The notes beneath the pieces were generated by a model. That model had not been told where the DNA came from. It saw only the letters and a list, made by a program, of their open reading frames with translations, and did not search any database. The position numbers were made by a program, and so were the translations under genes. Below are positions 52,901 to 64,000 of a DNA stretch of 64,000 bases, piece after piece. The stretch is from Lycocorax pyrrhopterus obiensis (lineage: Eukaryota; Chordata; Aves; Passeriformes; Paradisaeidae), in the NCBI GenBank assembly GCA_014706295.1, contig JACSVZ010000001.1, positions 82,086,237 through 82,150,236 of the forward strand, in the 5' to 3' direction. Every line of letters starts with the position of its first letter. The first letter of the stretch is position 1.

Positions 52901-54900
52901 TTTATCTAACCTTGTGGCCAACGAGCTGCTGTCGGTGCAAACTCCTCTTTCTCTACCAGCTGACAGAAAAATCGAGTTAATCCTACAGCAACTGCCTAAC
53001 TTTGTTATACCTCACTGAAATGTAAGTGCTTGAACCTTAGAGATAGGGATGCTGCCCATTGGGTATCTGCACTTTATGTGCCGACTGAATAGATGCCTCC
53101 AACGAGCTCCAGAGAGAAGATAAATTTTCCTAATCTGCAAGACCAGTACCTCCCTCTGGAAACTGTAGAAGGAATCCAGCCTATTAGTTGATCTTTCACC
53201 GGTGAGAGGAAATTCTAGATACCCAGGTGTCATATGCTTTTTATTATTACTATTCATGGATGCTTTTATATTTCAGAGACTTGGATTTGTACCTCCATTT
53301 CTAATCTGTTTCTCAACAGAACACCCTAGGTGCTGAGTTGTGGACAGCCCCTTTTCTAAGAAAAGATGTCTGTATCAGACCTATTAAAGTTTTGATTAAG
53401 AAATAATGTAGAATCTTCTTTACTGGTACCCTGTTTACCCTAGTGCAAGCCATGCTTGGAAAGGAAAGTGTTGCATTGCAGGAAATTTTTATGATGCAGT
53501 ACAGAATGTGTGGCTTCCTATAAATGATACTTCATATGAAAACAAATAAGCAAACAAAACAAATTCAGGAACTTTAATCTTCAGTGGCATAGTTTACAAT
53601 ATCCTTTCTGTAGAACAGATGTAGTCATTATTGTCTTTTTCCATGATAGAAGTTCTTTGCTGTCTCATTAATTATTCCATACTTCCTTTAATGGTTGGTA
53701 TATCAATTATTGTACCACACATTTTCTTTTTTTTGTGTGTTTCTAAATGTACTCTGCCACCAACAGTAGTCAAATTCTCATCTTGGGTTTATTTTCTCTG
53801 TTTCTTTCAAGAATTAGAGAATAATGTTTGCAAGAGGAGAGTGTGGGAATATGACAAGATGCTGTGCTACTATGTTTGTAAGGAAATCTTAAAGGACTAC
53901 ACAATTTTCTAGTGCTTGTGAAGCCAGTCTGATAGTAAGAGTCAGTTGTTTTACATGGTCTTTATGGTGTTCAGCAGACTACCTGGCTGCCTATAAAGAC
54001 AGCATTAAATATGTTGGCTAATTCACCACCTTTCTCTCCTAACCAGACTGTTAGGTTTGCTTTGAATCCTGTTTATAAGCATGTGTGAGTTTTATAACCG
54101 TATTATGTTAAGGACACTGAATACCTGGTGTTTGAATGGTACTTCTGGGATACTGTGGGCTTTGAAGATAAGGATGGAGACCATGAATCTAATCTGATAG
54201 CTTTAGGCAAGCAATATACTGTTTCAAGAACAGGGAGTCATGCTTCAGTGCTCTGGGCCAGATGGCAATTGCCAAGTCTGGAAGATTTCCTTCCTGCTTA
54301 TTCTTCTATATTCCAAAGTAGATGGTATAAATGTATGAAATACTAAAGGTTTGCTTGTCAAGATAAACCAGTTTCTTCTAACCAGCTGATATTGGTAAAA
54401 AGTCATGTTCATGAAATGCTAGTCAGTGAATTAACCTTGAGATTGTTTCACAGTATTTTCTTGCTAGAGAGCACACCATATTTTGCTCTGGATCTGCTTC
54501 AACACTTCCCATGAGTTGAATAGGGTCAAGCTTCGAGCTACATAGGTGTTGATGATGTGGTCAGATACAGCGAGGGACAGTAGCACTGAATAGTTAACAC
54601 TTAACTCTACGATCCCTGGACTTTTTCCCTTGTAGCTGCTTATGGATTCTGACTAAGGCTGGAAAGATAGCAGGTTGTTGCATGATTACAGGCAGGCAGT
54701 CATAGAATTGAGGTTTCTTACTGCTCTTATTAAATGTGTGTATTTTAGGAAAGGCTACTTTGGCACATTCCTTTGGAACATGTGTACAGTGCTTTGTAAC
54801 ACCACTTCTAGGTGAGACCGTAATATGCTGTGGCTCTCATGATTTGAAATGAAAGAGAAGTACAGAAAAAACCAGAACACCTGTTTGTCCTTCACAGAAG
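49952..54900. other. Non-coding stretch, no gene recognised
   Basis: No gene or repeat recognised. A slightly more GC-rich island at about 51950-52230 has no identifiable domain in any frame. Open frames stay at or below 112 codons. Confidence 0.55.
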
Positions 54901-55072
54901 GACATAAAATAGTTTGGGTTGGAAGGGACCTTCAAACCTTATCAAGTCCAACCCCCTGTAATGACCAGGGATGTCTTCAATTAGATCAGGGTGCTCAGAG
55001 CCCCATCACACCTGAATCTGAATGTTTCCAAGGATGGGACATCTCCTGCCTCTCTGGGCAACCTGTTCTCTT
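54901..55072 (-). mobile_element. CR1 LINE, extreme 3' end, - strand
   Basis: Read on the + strand the phrases are 'tagtttgggttggaagggac', then 'caagtccaaccccctg', 'gctcagagccccatc', 'ccaaggatgggacatctcct' and 'gcctctctgggcaacctgtt'. This is the reverse complement of the CR1 3' tail, with its 3' end at the left. The terminal octamer has decayed. The match stops sharply at about 55072, the 5'-truncation point. Confidence 0.93.
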
Positions 55073-55663
55073 CATATACATGAGTCCCCCATGACATTGC
55101 AGTTTCTGTGATTTCTTTTAAACTATTGATTGTATCAAGGATATTAATTTGACTCATATATATTACTATCTGATCTTTGCCTTACTCCATACTATTTTGC
55201 TCAGCAATGTACCTACAGATTATGACTGGAGAACAGCTGTAATCAGCTTGGTCAGGGTAAGTTTTCTTATATTTGGCAACAGTGTTAAAGGGGAAAATAG
55301 ATAGTATTTTCCCATGAAGCATCCCAGATTGTTATAATCAAAGCCCATTTTTTATGATGCTGGAATATATCGGCAATTTTCAAATCTACGGATTTTTTCA
55401 TGGATATAACAAATTCGAGTTTTGCTTTCTACCAAAATTAGTATCATCTCATATTCCCTCAAGGCATGAATTCATGGCTTTTTTTCTTGTCCTATTCCTT
55501 AAGCCAATGTTATTAACAAAATGCTAATCTGGGAATAGTGTTTGGTGGCTTTGGAACAGCTGTTTACTTGTCATTCCGTTGTTAAGCATTTTTGTTAAGA
55601 TCAAGTGCCTCACGGAATAAATCATTACCTGAAGTGTTCTGAAGTTTTCTAAAAGAGTCATAA

Positions 55664-55697
55664 AATAGTACTATATACTATAGTATATTATACTATT
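55664..55697. repeat. 34-bp near-perfect AT-rich palindrome
   Basis: The two 17-bp arms meet with no spacer and pair at 15 of 17 positions. The mismatches are 55671/55690 and 55672/55689. The central 16 bp, ATATACTATAGTATAT, is a perfect palindrome. Such sequences can extrude as cruciforms and are prone to deletion. Confidence 0.88.
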
Positions 55698-56252
55698 GCA
55701 TGAACTAAACCCTCTTTCAAAGATCTGTCTCTTTCTCCTTTTTCTCCGTAAACATCTGTGTCCTGTATTTGGTGTAACTGATACTTTCTTGCCTGGTTAT
55801 AGTTCCCTGATACAGTCAATTTGATTTAAACATTTACCACCCCTGTTAGATCATTAAAGTTAGAATTGCCTGTTATAAAATTTATAAAACTTAAACTGAA
55901 AACATAAAAATGAACAAAAATAAAACATGCGGTTTTAATAGTGAACATGGTGGAATAATTACAAGTTGTGGGGCTAGATCAGGCTAGGGAAAAAAGGACA
56001 CATTCTGGTTGTACCTGCCTTCTATCTGTACATGTCAAATTTCTTTTTAACTGTTATTTAACTTGACTTCCCAATATCAGGAAAATAATATCATTACCTT
56101 AGCTTTACATTTAGATGAGACCCTTTTTAAATCTGAAGGCCTGTCTGAAAACAGACTTGACAAACACTTGTAACCCACTTCTAATAAGAAAAACAGCAAT
56201 GGAGATTGTAGTGAAATTCCCAGGTTATCATTGTCATGTCCAGTCTGGTAGT

Positions 56253-56282
56253 AACAACAACAACAACAACAACAATAATAAT
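56253..56282. repeat. (AAC)n then (AAT)n triplet repeat
   Basis: About eight AAC triplets change into AAT triplets at the right end. It is an ordinary microsatellite. Confidence 0.9.
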
Positions 56283-59200
56283 TAAAGGCTTTAACTGCTT
56301 ATGAACTGAAAACCTGTAGTTGAAGTCATCAGCTAGTGAAAATCAATACTGCATTACTGGAGTTATTGTATGAGACTCTCAGCTACCAGAAAGCGATGCA
56401 CCGCTGCTGACAGACGTGCTTGATTAAGACCAGCTGGAAATGCCAGCCATGGAAGGCCAGCTGGATATCTCACTTAAAACCTTTCTGCTTGCCTTGCATG
56501 TACTGATTATATGCTGCAAATTGCTATTTTTCAGTTACTTTTTTTTGCAACAACTGAAGTTCTTTGCTAGTGTCCTGAGCACTTGAACTAAAGGAGATTA
56601 TTCTCCCTTACCTCTGCTGTTATGGAGGGCACAAACTGCAGAATAGCTCTGAATCAAGGGATACAAAATCCTTTTGCATGGTCATTTAGAACCATAAGAT
56701 TTCTTCATGACAATCTGGGTACTCCCCATCACTCTCTGGGATATGAACCTACTACTTACCCTGGTCTGTTGGTGGGCCTCTTTAGGGCTGCTTCAGCAGC
56801 AAAGAATTATCTGGATGCAGGAAAGATATCAAACTATTCCTTGTTCATGTCTAACCTGCCTTCAAGATGTTAATGAACAAAGTAAATTCCAGCAGCCATT
56901 GACACCTCTCTTGAGTGACAGATGGCCAACCATTCCTACTCTGTTCTGGAGTTTATTCTTTCTGCTGCAGTAGTATTTGAACCAGCCAGCTTGCTAATCG
57001 GAGGGTCTGGGTGGGAGTCATGGTCGGTGCGATGGACTCGTGGTTTGCCCCAAGGATATTTGTAGTTGATGCAGCCGTGTCATCAGCCTCCACCATCTCA
57101 CATTCCTGGTGTTTAAGTCTCACTGTGGTGTACACTGTATCTTTTCTCTCATCAGGGATCTCCTCCATTAGTGGAAAATGAAGGAGCAAAAATGTGAGAC
57201 CAGTCAGAAGAGCATGTTTGAGAAATTTGAAGTGCACTGGCACTGTTGTATGAAATTGAAATGTCCCTGGATAATGAAACCAAGGGCACTGCTCATTAAC
57301 AAGTGAAGCTGATGAGTTCTTTTCTGTCTCAGATCTGGAGACAGCCTGATACAATGCTGCAAAAGGGAGTTTGTCTGTCCTCCTCAGCTTACCTTTGCAA
57401 AATATCCAGCTTCTTGTGACGTAATCCAAAATGGTAGCTGTCAAAACTGTGTTTCCCACCAAATCTTATTATTTTAGAACTGAGGAGAGACCTCTATCAT
57501 GAGAGGGCAGAAGAAGGCTGTGACAAGTATAAGGGATTGAACTTCAAAAGGCACTTTTGGATTTAAGAGCATGTGCTCTCTGAACCAAAGTTGTATATTG
57601 TTAACATCTGCATTCAGACTGATTTATGAGCTTGCCTTATTTTATAGAGAGATGACATAAAATGTCAGCTTTACATATTTTATTTAAATGTATGATACAG
57701 GAAAAGCCTAAAAGAAGTATTTAATGCTTGGAAAACTGAATATTTTACAGCTTTTACAGAATATTATCCTTTTAAAAATAATATTTTCAATATTTATCCA
57801 GAAACATATTCACTACTTTTTAAATAGTGTCTTTTTCCATAGTGATGTGTTTTGATCTTCAATTCAAGATTTAAAGTATTAGAAAAAGTCTAATGCTAAA
57901 CAATAAGCAAAACCACAGGTCTGCTTTAAAGGACAGGCCATCTCTAAAACTTACACCAATGTACTGCGCAAAGTTTGTCCCTATTGCTTCCAGAATAATC
58001 TTTGCTGGCACTACTGGGAAATGATGCATTTTACGCAGAGAGCACAAAAGTCCACACATTAATTAAAATGTTGGATTGTCGTTGTGCACCATCATCACCA
58101 TTTCAGAACTGCTTGACACAATTAAAAATGCAGGACAAACTAATGGCACCTGTAAAAATTTACTGAAAAGTGGGGAATCTGTGCGGTGGGGTTGATATCC
58201 CAACTCACCTACAGCAGCTTCTAGATCAGCGACGAGATTTAAAAGAGCATAACTCAAGTCAGCAGCTGGGATTCAGGTTGAATTAGCAGAGCTGTCAGTT
58301 AAGAATACAAACAATTTCTTTTCCTCTCTCCTCTGTAGGTTTCATTTATGCTTTGGCTTTTAAATGTTCAAGTAAAAACAAGTTCCCTTGAGCAGAGAAC
58401 TTGGACCAGGTGAGCCTATTGTGGTGCCTTCCGACATTGCTTTTCTGACCAGATTTTTATTTTATTTTGGGAAGTTTCTTAGGTTTTTTAAATTTTTTTT
58501 TTGTTCTGTAGTTTGTTTCAGTATCATGGATAAAGCACAGTACAGACCTTGCTGAAGAGACAATGATGTTCAAGATGTCTTATTGCTATAGCTCCGAGAT
58601 GTGCTGATACAGAAAACTGTAACATCTGCAAGACCATGCTCCATATGCTGGATGGGAGGAGAAGCATTGGGCAGAAGTACATTAATATTTGCATGTTAAT
58701 TTTACCTTAATTAATTACTTCAATTACCTGTTTCCTTATTCTCACAGGGAAAGATGGTGTTTGCATATGTAACTTAGCTGGTAACTCATGAAAATGTGTA
58801 ATTTCGGAAAAAAACCCAGACATAAAATTTGACTTTCACGTTTTATTGCCTGTTCTCCAAATGTGATTTACATATGGATAAATTATAAAGAGTTGCAAAA
58901 TAAATGCACAGTTTAACTTCCAGTTTTGTAAAGCTAACTATAGACATAAACAATGGCACAAGCAAATATGCAAAATCTTTGCTCTCCATTCCTACATTTT
59001 TAAGTCTAAGATCATCTGACGACAGCCTAGAGGTATATAATAACACTGAATAGTGTGAAAATGTGATAATTAATGCCTCAGAATTCAGATTTACCTTTAA
59101 GTGTAAAACATAATTTGAATTCTGGAGCAAGCCAATGAAGAAAGGTGTTTGGAAAATATTTATCTATGTGACTCTGTTGTAAGATACTGATCTTATTAAA

Positions 59201-60596
59201 AATGTTAAACACTATGTTTTAGGTATTTAAAGATAAAACACACCATGGAGACAAATTCCATGTGAGATCAAATCAGAACAGGTGGCAAAGCAGTATCTGG
59301 CCATGCAAAGTCTTCATGCTAAGAAAACTCTGCACCAGGTGGATTCCCAGGGGCTTTGCCCCTTCTGAGAACTGTGAAGCAACCAGTAGAAGGTGACAAT
59401 AATTTAGTCTTCTGTATTGAAAAATATAAATTTTGACAACAATTGAGACATCTCTCAAGAGAAAACCACACAGAAGCAGACTAATCTCAGTGTGAATCCA
59501 GTTTCAAAATGTGCTTTCAAGTGAGTCAGCACATGTGTTTGAATAATGCTCACATTCATGTGTCTCTTTGAAAAGGGGTTTGAATTCAGTTCACATGCAT
59601 ATGTGACAACTAAACAATTCAAAATCTCTGAAAAATAATATCCTGAGTTTCTTGATACAGATCTGTGAATCTATTACACAACAATAGATAATGTATGTCA
59701 AGCCTGCATCATTCCTGGAGTTTCAAATAAAGGCTGCTGAATTATGGTCAAAGTCTCTTCCAAATTTTGTTTTCAGTATTTCTTCCTCCTTACGTACTGT
59801 AATGAACAGTCAGTGCTTGGAAAAAAGACAATTTAAAAGTTTCAGTAAAAAACTGAAAGATTTAATTATGGAGTGAATTTTAAAAAAAAGAAAAAAAAGC
59901 CACAGATGTTCCTCTAAAAATTCATAACTTTAAATTAGCATTTTCCACAAATAAAAGTGATTCATCTTCGGCTCCAGGTCTTCGACAAATTGTGTCATTT
60001 CTTACATGGTAATCAGTCACAACTTTAATTAGAAGTTGTCATTCACCCCTACATACCACATCTCTGGCAGAGATCAAGTATGATTTTGTACAGCTGCTAT
60101 CCTGATTCTCCTGTCATCTTTGGCCTGACTTTGAATTGCTTCCTCTTTTTTCTCTCTTTTTTAGATAATCCTGATTCTTCTTCTCACCCCCACTGAGCTG
60201 TCAAGAGTTTCAGCGCTGTGATATGGAATCATTGCCTCTGTAAGACTGAAAAAAAAGCCCTGCTTCCACTGGATTCTGATCAAAGAGAATCATTTATAGG
60301 AGAGATGCAGCAGGAACCTCAGGGAAATTTTTTTAGCAGCAGGACCATGTGAAATGGGAAAGACAAAGCAATAGACTCTCAAACCTTTTTTAAACTTATA
60401 ACTACATGATTAATGTTTCTATTGTATAATGTTTTTATCTTTTTCTTTTGGTCTTTCGTTTTTTTGTTTTTTATTTCTTCTAACCTTGATGCCATGCAAT
60501 TCAGTGCCACAGTGAAATGGGGTCAGACATGTTCATGTAGCTCCTGTGGAAACAGAACAGCCTGGAAAATTTAGGAATTACAGAACTGCCTTTTGT

Positions 60597-60790
60597 GAAG
60601 AAGGGAAGGGAAGGGAAGGGAAGGGAAGGGAAGGGAAGGGAAGGGAAGGGAAGGGAAGGGAAGGGAAGGGAAGGGAAGGGAAGGGAAGGGAAGGGAAGGG
60701 AAGGGAAGGGAAGGGAAGGGAAGGGAAGGGAAGTGGAAGTGGAAGGGGAAGGGAAGGGAAGTGGAAGTGGAAGTGGAAGTGGAAGTGGGA
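60597..60790. repeat. (GGGAA)n purine array with (AAGTGG)n tail
   Basis: From 60601 to 60730 there are 26 uninterrupted AAGGG units. These are followed by two AAGTGG units, one AAGGGG, two more AAGGG, and then five AAGTGG units at 60759-60788. The + strand of the pentamer part contains only purines. The two open frames across it (+ strand Gly-Arg-Glu-Gly-Lys repeats and - strand Pro-Phe-Pro-Ser-Leu repeats) are products of the repeat and not genes. The array is a likely length-variable locus. Confidence 0.97.
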
Positions 60791-62611
60791 ATATTTCACA
60801 GAAAGCAAGAAGTCCATGAGGAGAGAACAGAGATTACCCTTTTGAGGATGTAATGGGAATAGGTGAGGACTTTTTGCACCACTTCCTGTTTCTATCACTT
60901 ATGCCACATCTGTGTTGTGAACCTTCCTGTTGCCGTCCTTGTCATTACTATAGAACAAGGGAACGTTAATGCTGAGCTTGCAAAAAGCACCCTCCTGTTC
61001 TTCTGTCTCAGATTTTCTGTAGGTTGTTTTGCTCAAGGCTGTTGGTGTCACTCCTTCCTACAGATTGGTTGCTATTAACGGGACCATCCAGCCATTAAAA
61101 TGAATAAATACTGTCAAAAAATGGAAAAATTTAATGCATTATAATATTTTTTGCACTCTTAACTCAATATGCACTTTTAAATAGATCTGTCTTGTGCTAA
61201 GGGTTGTAATAAATGCAGAAAGTGGTTTGCTGTGAATCTCTTCTTTAGCCAGGGATAAAAGAGGATGAAAAATAGAAAAAGAAATTCTAGGCAACTTCCT
61301 TCCAAATTTTTCAAAACTGTTCTGACATTTTGAGGATGCTGCAATACCCAAGATCCAAATGTGTTAACTCTGCTAAAAACAAAGAGATACTGAGCTCTAT
61401 TTTTTTCCTCTTTTATTTAATCTTTTCATGATGATTATACAACAGGAGATGCTTGGCACATGCTGATACTCTGTCCTAATTTTTTAACTGGTTCTGGTGA
61501 AATGGACACAGAAACATCATAATTGAGGTCCTCATTGTTGCTTGTGACTACTTCTTACTTTACCTTTCATTTACAAATCAAAACACAACTTAAGGCAGAT
61601 ACATGTTGCCCATTAAGCCCAAAGAACTGATCTCTTTCCAAGGCTTGAAGCACAGCATCCATCCACCTATACCATTAAAGAAGAAATGTCTTCCACTTTC
61701 ACAAAACATCTGTGAAGCCCTTTTTGGTTCATTTGGGTTGCTGTCTACCTTGAGGCTGAATTGCCTCATGTTTGGCTGCAGTAAAGTTACTTTACATGCT
61801 TCTCCTCTGAGACTGACGTAGGGAAAGGTGTGTGGCTTCGATTCTCTATGTGGAAACAAAAACAAACAATCAACAAATATTTCCTAAGTGCTATCCATAG
61901 GCCTGAGTTTCAGGAACAGATCACTTAAATTCTTATATCTTAACTCACTTCAACAATAATTCATGCAGTAAACATAGTGCTAGTAGACCTTTTCTTCCAG
62001 TACTTAGAGAAGTCATCTACTGCAGACTAACAGCAGGTGAGCCCACAGCTCTGATCTCTCACCTAAGTATCCAGGACAGGAGGCTACAGAGAACTTAACA
62101 CCTGCACAACTTGAATGAGCGCATAGCCGGGATGGGAAGAAGCTGTAGCCTGCTGGTTGGATATGTAGAGAGGGGAAGTTTGTTATGTTTATGTATTTTT
62201 CTTTAGAAAGACCATCCACAACTTAGAAATGACACAAGGAACCAATGACCCAATGAGGAGGTCACCTCAATTCTACCCATCTCCTATATTGTGTTGCTTG
62301 TGCTCTGTCACAAAACAACAGGCTTTGATTTGCAGATCCCACAGGTGGCTGAGCTCCTGTGGGAATGCCTCCGCAGCCACAACCTGGTGTCTCTCAGCTG
62401 TTTTCCATGTTCCAACACTCATCATGACTTCTGTAAAACCCAGGCTTGGAGGCAAACCTCCTTCCCCTCCCCATGCTTACAAAATAAACAGCTCAGCAAA
62501 GTGAGCTGTCTGTACTGGAGGTGGATGTTTACACTGTGAGTCATTCCTAAGTTGGATATCACATCAAATGCAATGTGTAGGATCTGCCTCACAGATGTAG
62601 CACTTTATCTA
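60791..62611. other. Non-coding stretch, no gene recognised
   Basis: No gene or repeat recognised in this part. A 91-codon - strand frame at 61590-61865 has no family features. Confidence 0.55.
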
Positions 62612-62754
62612 ACCCTAAAGGCATTCAAAGCCAGGTTGGACAGAGCTTTGAGCAATCTGGTCTAGTGGAATGTGTCCCTGCTCATGACAGAGAGAATGGA
62701 ACTAGATGATGTTTCAGGCCCCTTCTAACCCAAACCATTCTATGAGTCTATGAG
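62612..62754 (+). mobile_element. CR1 LINE, extreme 3' end
   Basis: The sequence follows the CR1 3' tail. The 'ggcattcaaagccaggttgg' block is followed by 'gagctttgagcaatctggtc', 'tagtggaatgtgtccctgct', 'ggaactagatgatgtttcag', 'cttctaacccaaaccattct' and the terminal octamers ATGAGTCTATGAG. The copy is about 140 bp and severely 5'-truncated, with several substitutions. Confidence 0.94.
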
Positions 62755-64000
62755 GATGTGAGCCTAGTTTATCATTAACATCTTTGTTCCATTGATGTTA
62801 CTGAATTATGTGTTTTGGGAGTCTTTTTTTATGCTGCCACCTGTCCTTCGGGAACATGGCTGAATTTAGCCTTTTAATTTCCCTGTGGCCAAAGAACACA
62901 CAAAATGCAGTATCTTTCACTTTTCCTTGATCAATGTCTCTCTAAATCTGTATAAACCTTCCAGTCCTCTCAAAACAGCTATAATATGTATGTTTTTTTA
63001 TCAGCAATAAATTATATTTTTTGACCTTTGATAGTAAAACAGAAATCTTTACTAACACTTTGTAAAATTTACTATATGGCTCAACTTAGCATAAGAACCT
63101 GCTTCTATTTTCAAGTATTCTAATATATCAATTTTTGTATTTTCTAATGCTCAGATAGTTAAAATCTTTATAGAGATCACACAAAAATTAGAGGCAAAAC
63201 CAGCATTTTCATGATGAATACCTGACCAAAAATGAGTTACTTGAAATGCATGTAAAAAAAGTGGATATAGTAATGAAAGCAAGATGAACAAAATCCTGTG
63301 GTAACATTTAATAAAACTAGTGTGTTAGGAAACTCCGAATATGATATGCAAACCAGGACTTTGGACTCTAGCCCTTGAAGATGCATTTCAGGTCATTAAC
63401 TGAGTACATGTTTAATTTTAGGTATATGCAAACATGACTGAAATTAAATGTAAGTATGTGCATATTTTCCTTCATTGGGAACTAATTTCTGAACCAAGAC
63501 CCAAAAGGATGACAAACTGGTACTATGACTGCTCTCAGCCTGGCAATTAAGGGGTTTTTTTGGAGGGGGTTGAATTATGAGCTTTTTACAGGTGGTAAAA
63601 AATGGCTCTCTCTTTGACTGCCACCTATATTTAATTAATCAAAATTGTGACTAGGAGCTTTTATAAGGTATTTCTTCTATTTTACGTGTTTAATTTCACC
63701 TTTTTGTGTTTAATTAAGCTGTTATGGACTCTCAGGTAAATTTTTGTGTTGTGAGTATTATAATAATTGTATTATTCACATGATCACAAGATTAGATATT
63801 TAGAGCCTTTTCTAAATATCTTCAATGTCTGTTCAATTTAAAAATTCAAGCTATTTTAATAAAATATGGGAAGATTATCATAGAGCTTTTATACTTCATT
63901 TTTATTTTCAAAGTGTGTTTTATGTATATTGAGAATGCTAAAAATTCCTTACCTGAACTGCTGAGGCCCTGAACTGGACACCACAATAAAATTTTATCTA
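62755..64000. other. Non-coding stretch, no gene recognised
   Basis: Very AT-rich sequence with several TTAATTAA-like motifs between about 63600 and 63800. There is no open frame of interest and no repeat that I recognise. Confidence 0.55.

Larger units (their letters stand above)
55073..60596. other. Non-coding stretch, no gene recognised
   Basis: Mostly unique-looking AT-rich sequence. It contains an AT-rich palindrome at 55664-55697, an AAC triplet repeat at 56253 and a TAATTA/octamer-motif-rich stretch at about 58655-58750. The longest open frame of the whole window is on the - strand at 56953-57462 (169 codons). I do not recognise the protein it would encode. Confidence 0.55.

Noticed and set aside
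60546..60898. Open frames of about 100 codons on both strands
   Set aside because: They arise because the pentamer array has no stop codon in several frames. The repeated peptides are products of the repeat.
1..64000. Search for tRNA, rRNA, CRISPR, prokaryotic operons or intact viral genes
   Set aside because: None was seen. The repeat content and intergenic character point to a bird nuclear genome, so bacterial-type features are not expected.

Overview
This window looks like non-coding nuclear DNA from a bird. It is AT-rich, has no CpG island, and has no open reading frame that I recognise as a host gene. The main clue to the organism is its set of interspersed repeats. At least eight pieces come from CR1 (chicken repeat 1) LINEs, including 3' ends with the family's ATTCTATGA-type terminal octamers. 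There is also one internally deleted endogenous-retrovirus LTR of a type I associate from memory with neoavian birds rather than chicken. The layout suits a gene desert or the interior of a very large intron. Nothing in the sequence says which.

Layout. Positions 1-7760 are unique-looking sequence with a short CA repeat, a possible ancient repeat relic (about 1.4-1.56 kb), a small CpG-bearing patch (4.79-4.88 kb) and a homeobox-motif-rich stretch (5.69-5.91 kb). A CR1 3' fragment lies at 7.76-7.95 kb. From 8 to 21 kb the sequence is mostly unique, with a small hairpin, short tandem duplications and one exon-like 57-bp segment (10587-10643). A longer CR1 3' end lies at 20.96-21.48 kb, followed by about 1 kb of strongly pyrimidine-rich + strand (22.6-23.66 kb). 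At 27.4-28.6 kb a younger + strand CR1 has inserted into an older - strand CR1, with a visible 8-bp target duplication. An LTR-like promoter block with adenine-rich flank occupies about 29.05-30.3 kb. From 30 to 44.6 kb the sequence is unique, with a few ancient repeat relics and a perfect 18-bp inverted repeat at 39466-39512. At 44.67-45.85 kb a decayed piece of the CR1 ORF2 endonuclease region faces an oppositely oriented CR1 fragment. The LTR lies at 49.56-49.95 kb, another CR1 3' end at 54.90-55.07 kb, a 34-bp near-perfect palindrome at 55.66-55.70 kb, and a large pure-purine GGGAA pentamer array with an AAGTGG hexamer tail at 60.60-60.79 kb. A last CR1 3' end lies at 62.61-62.75 kb.

No operon, tRNA, rRNA, CRISPR array or intact mobile-element gene was seen. 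No set of genes works together here. The most notable items are the hairpin at 39.47 kb, the nested CR1 pair, the purine array and the AT-rich palindrome. Repeat-family calls rest on remembered consensus features and were not checked by alignment.
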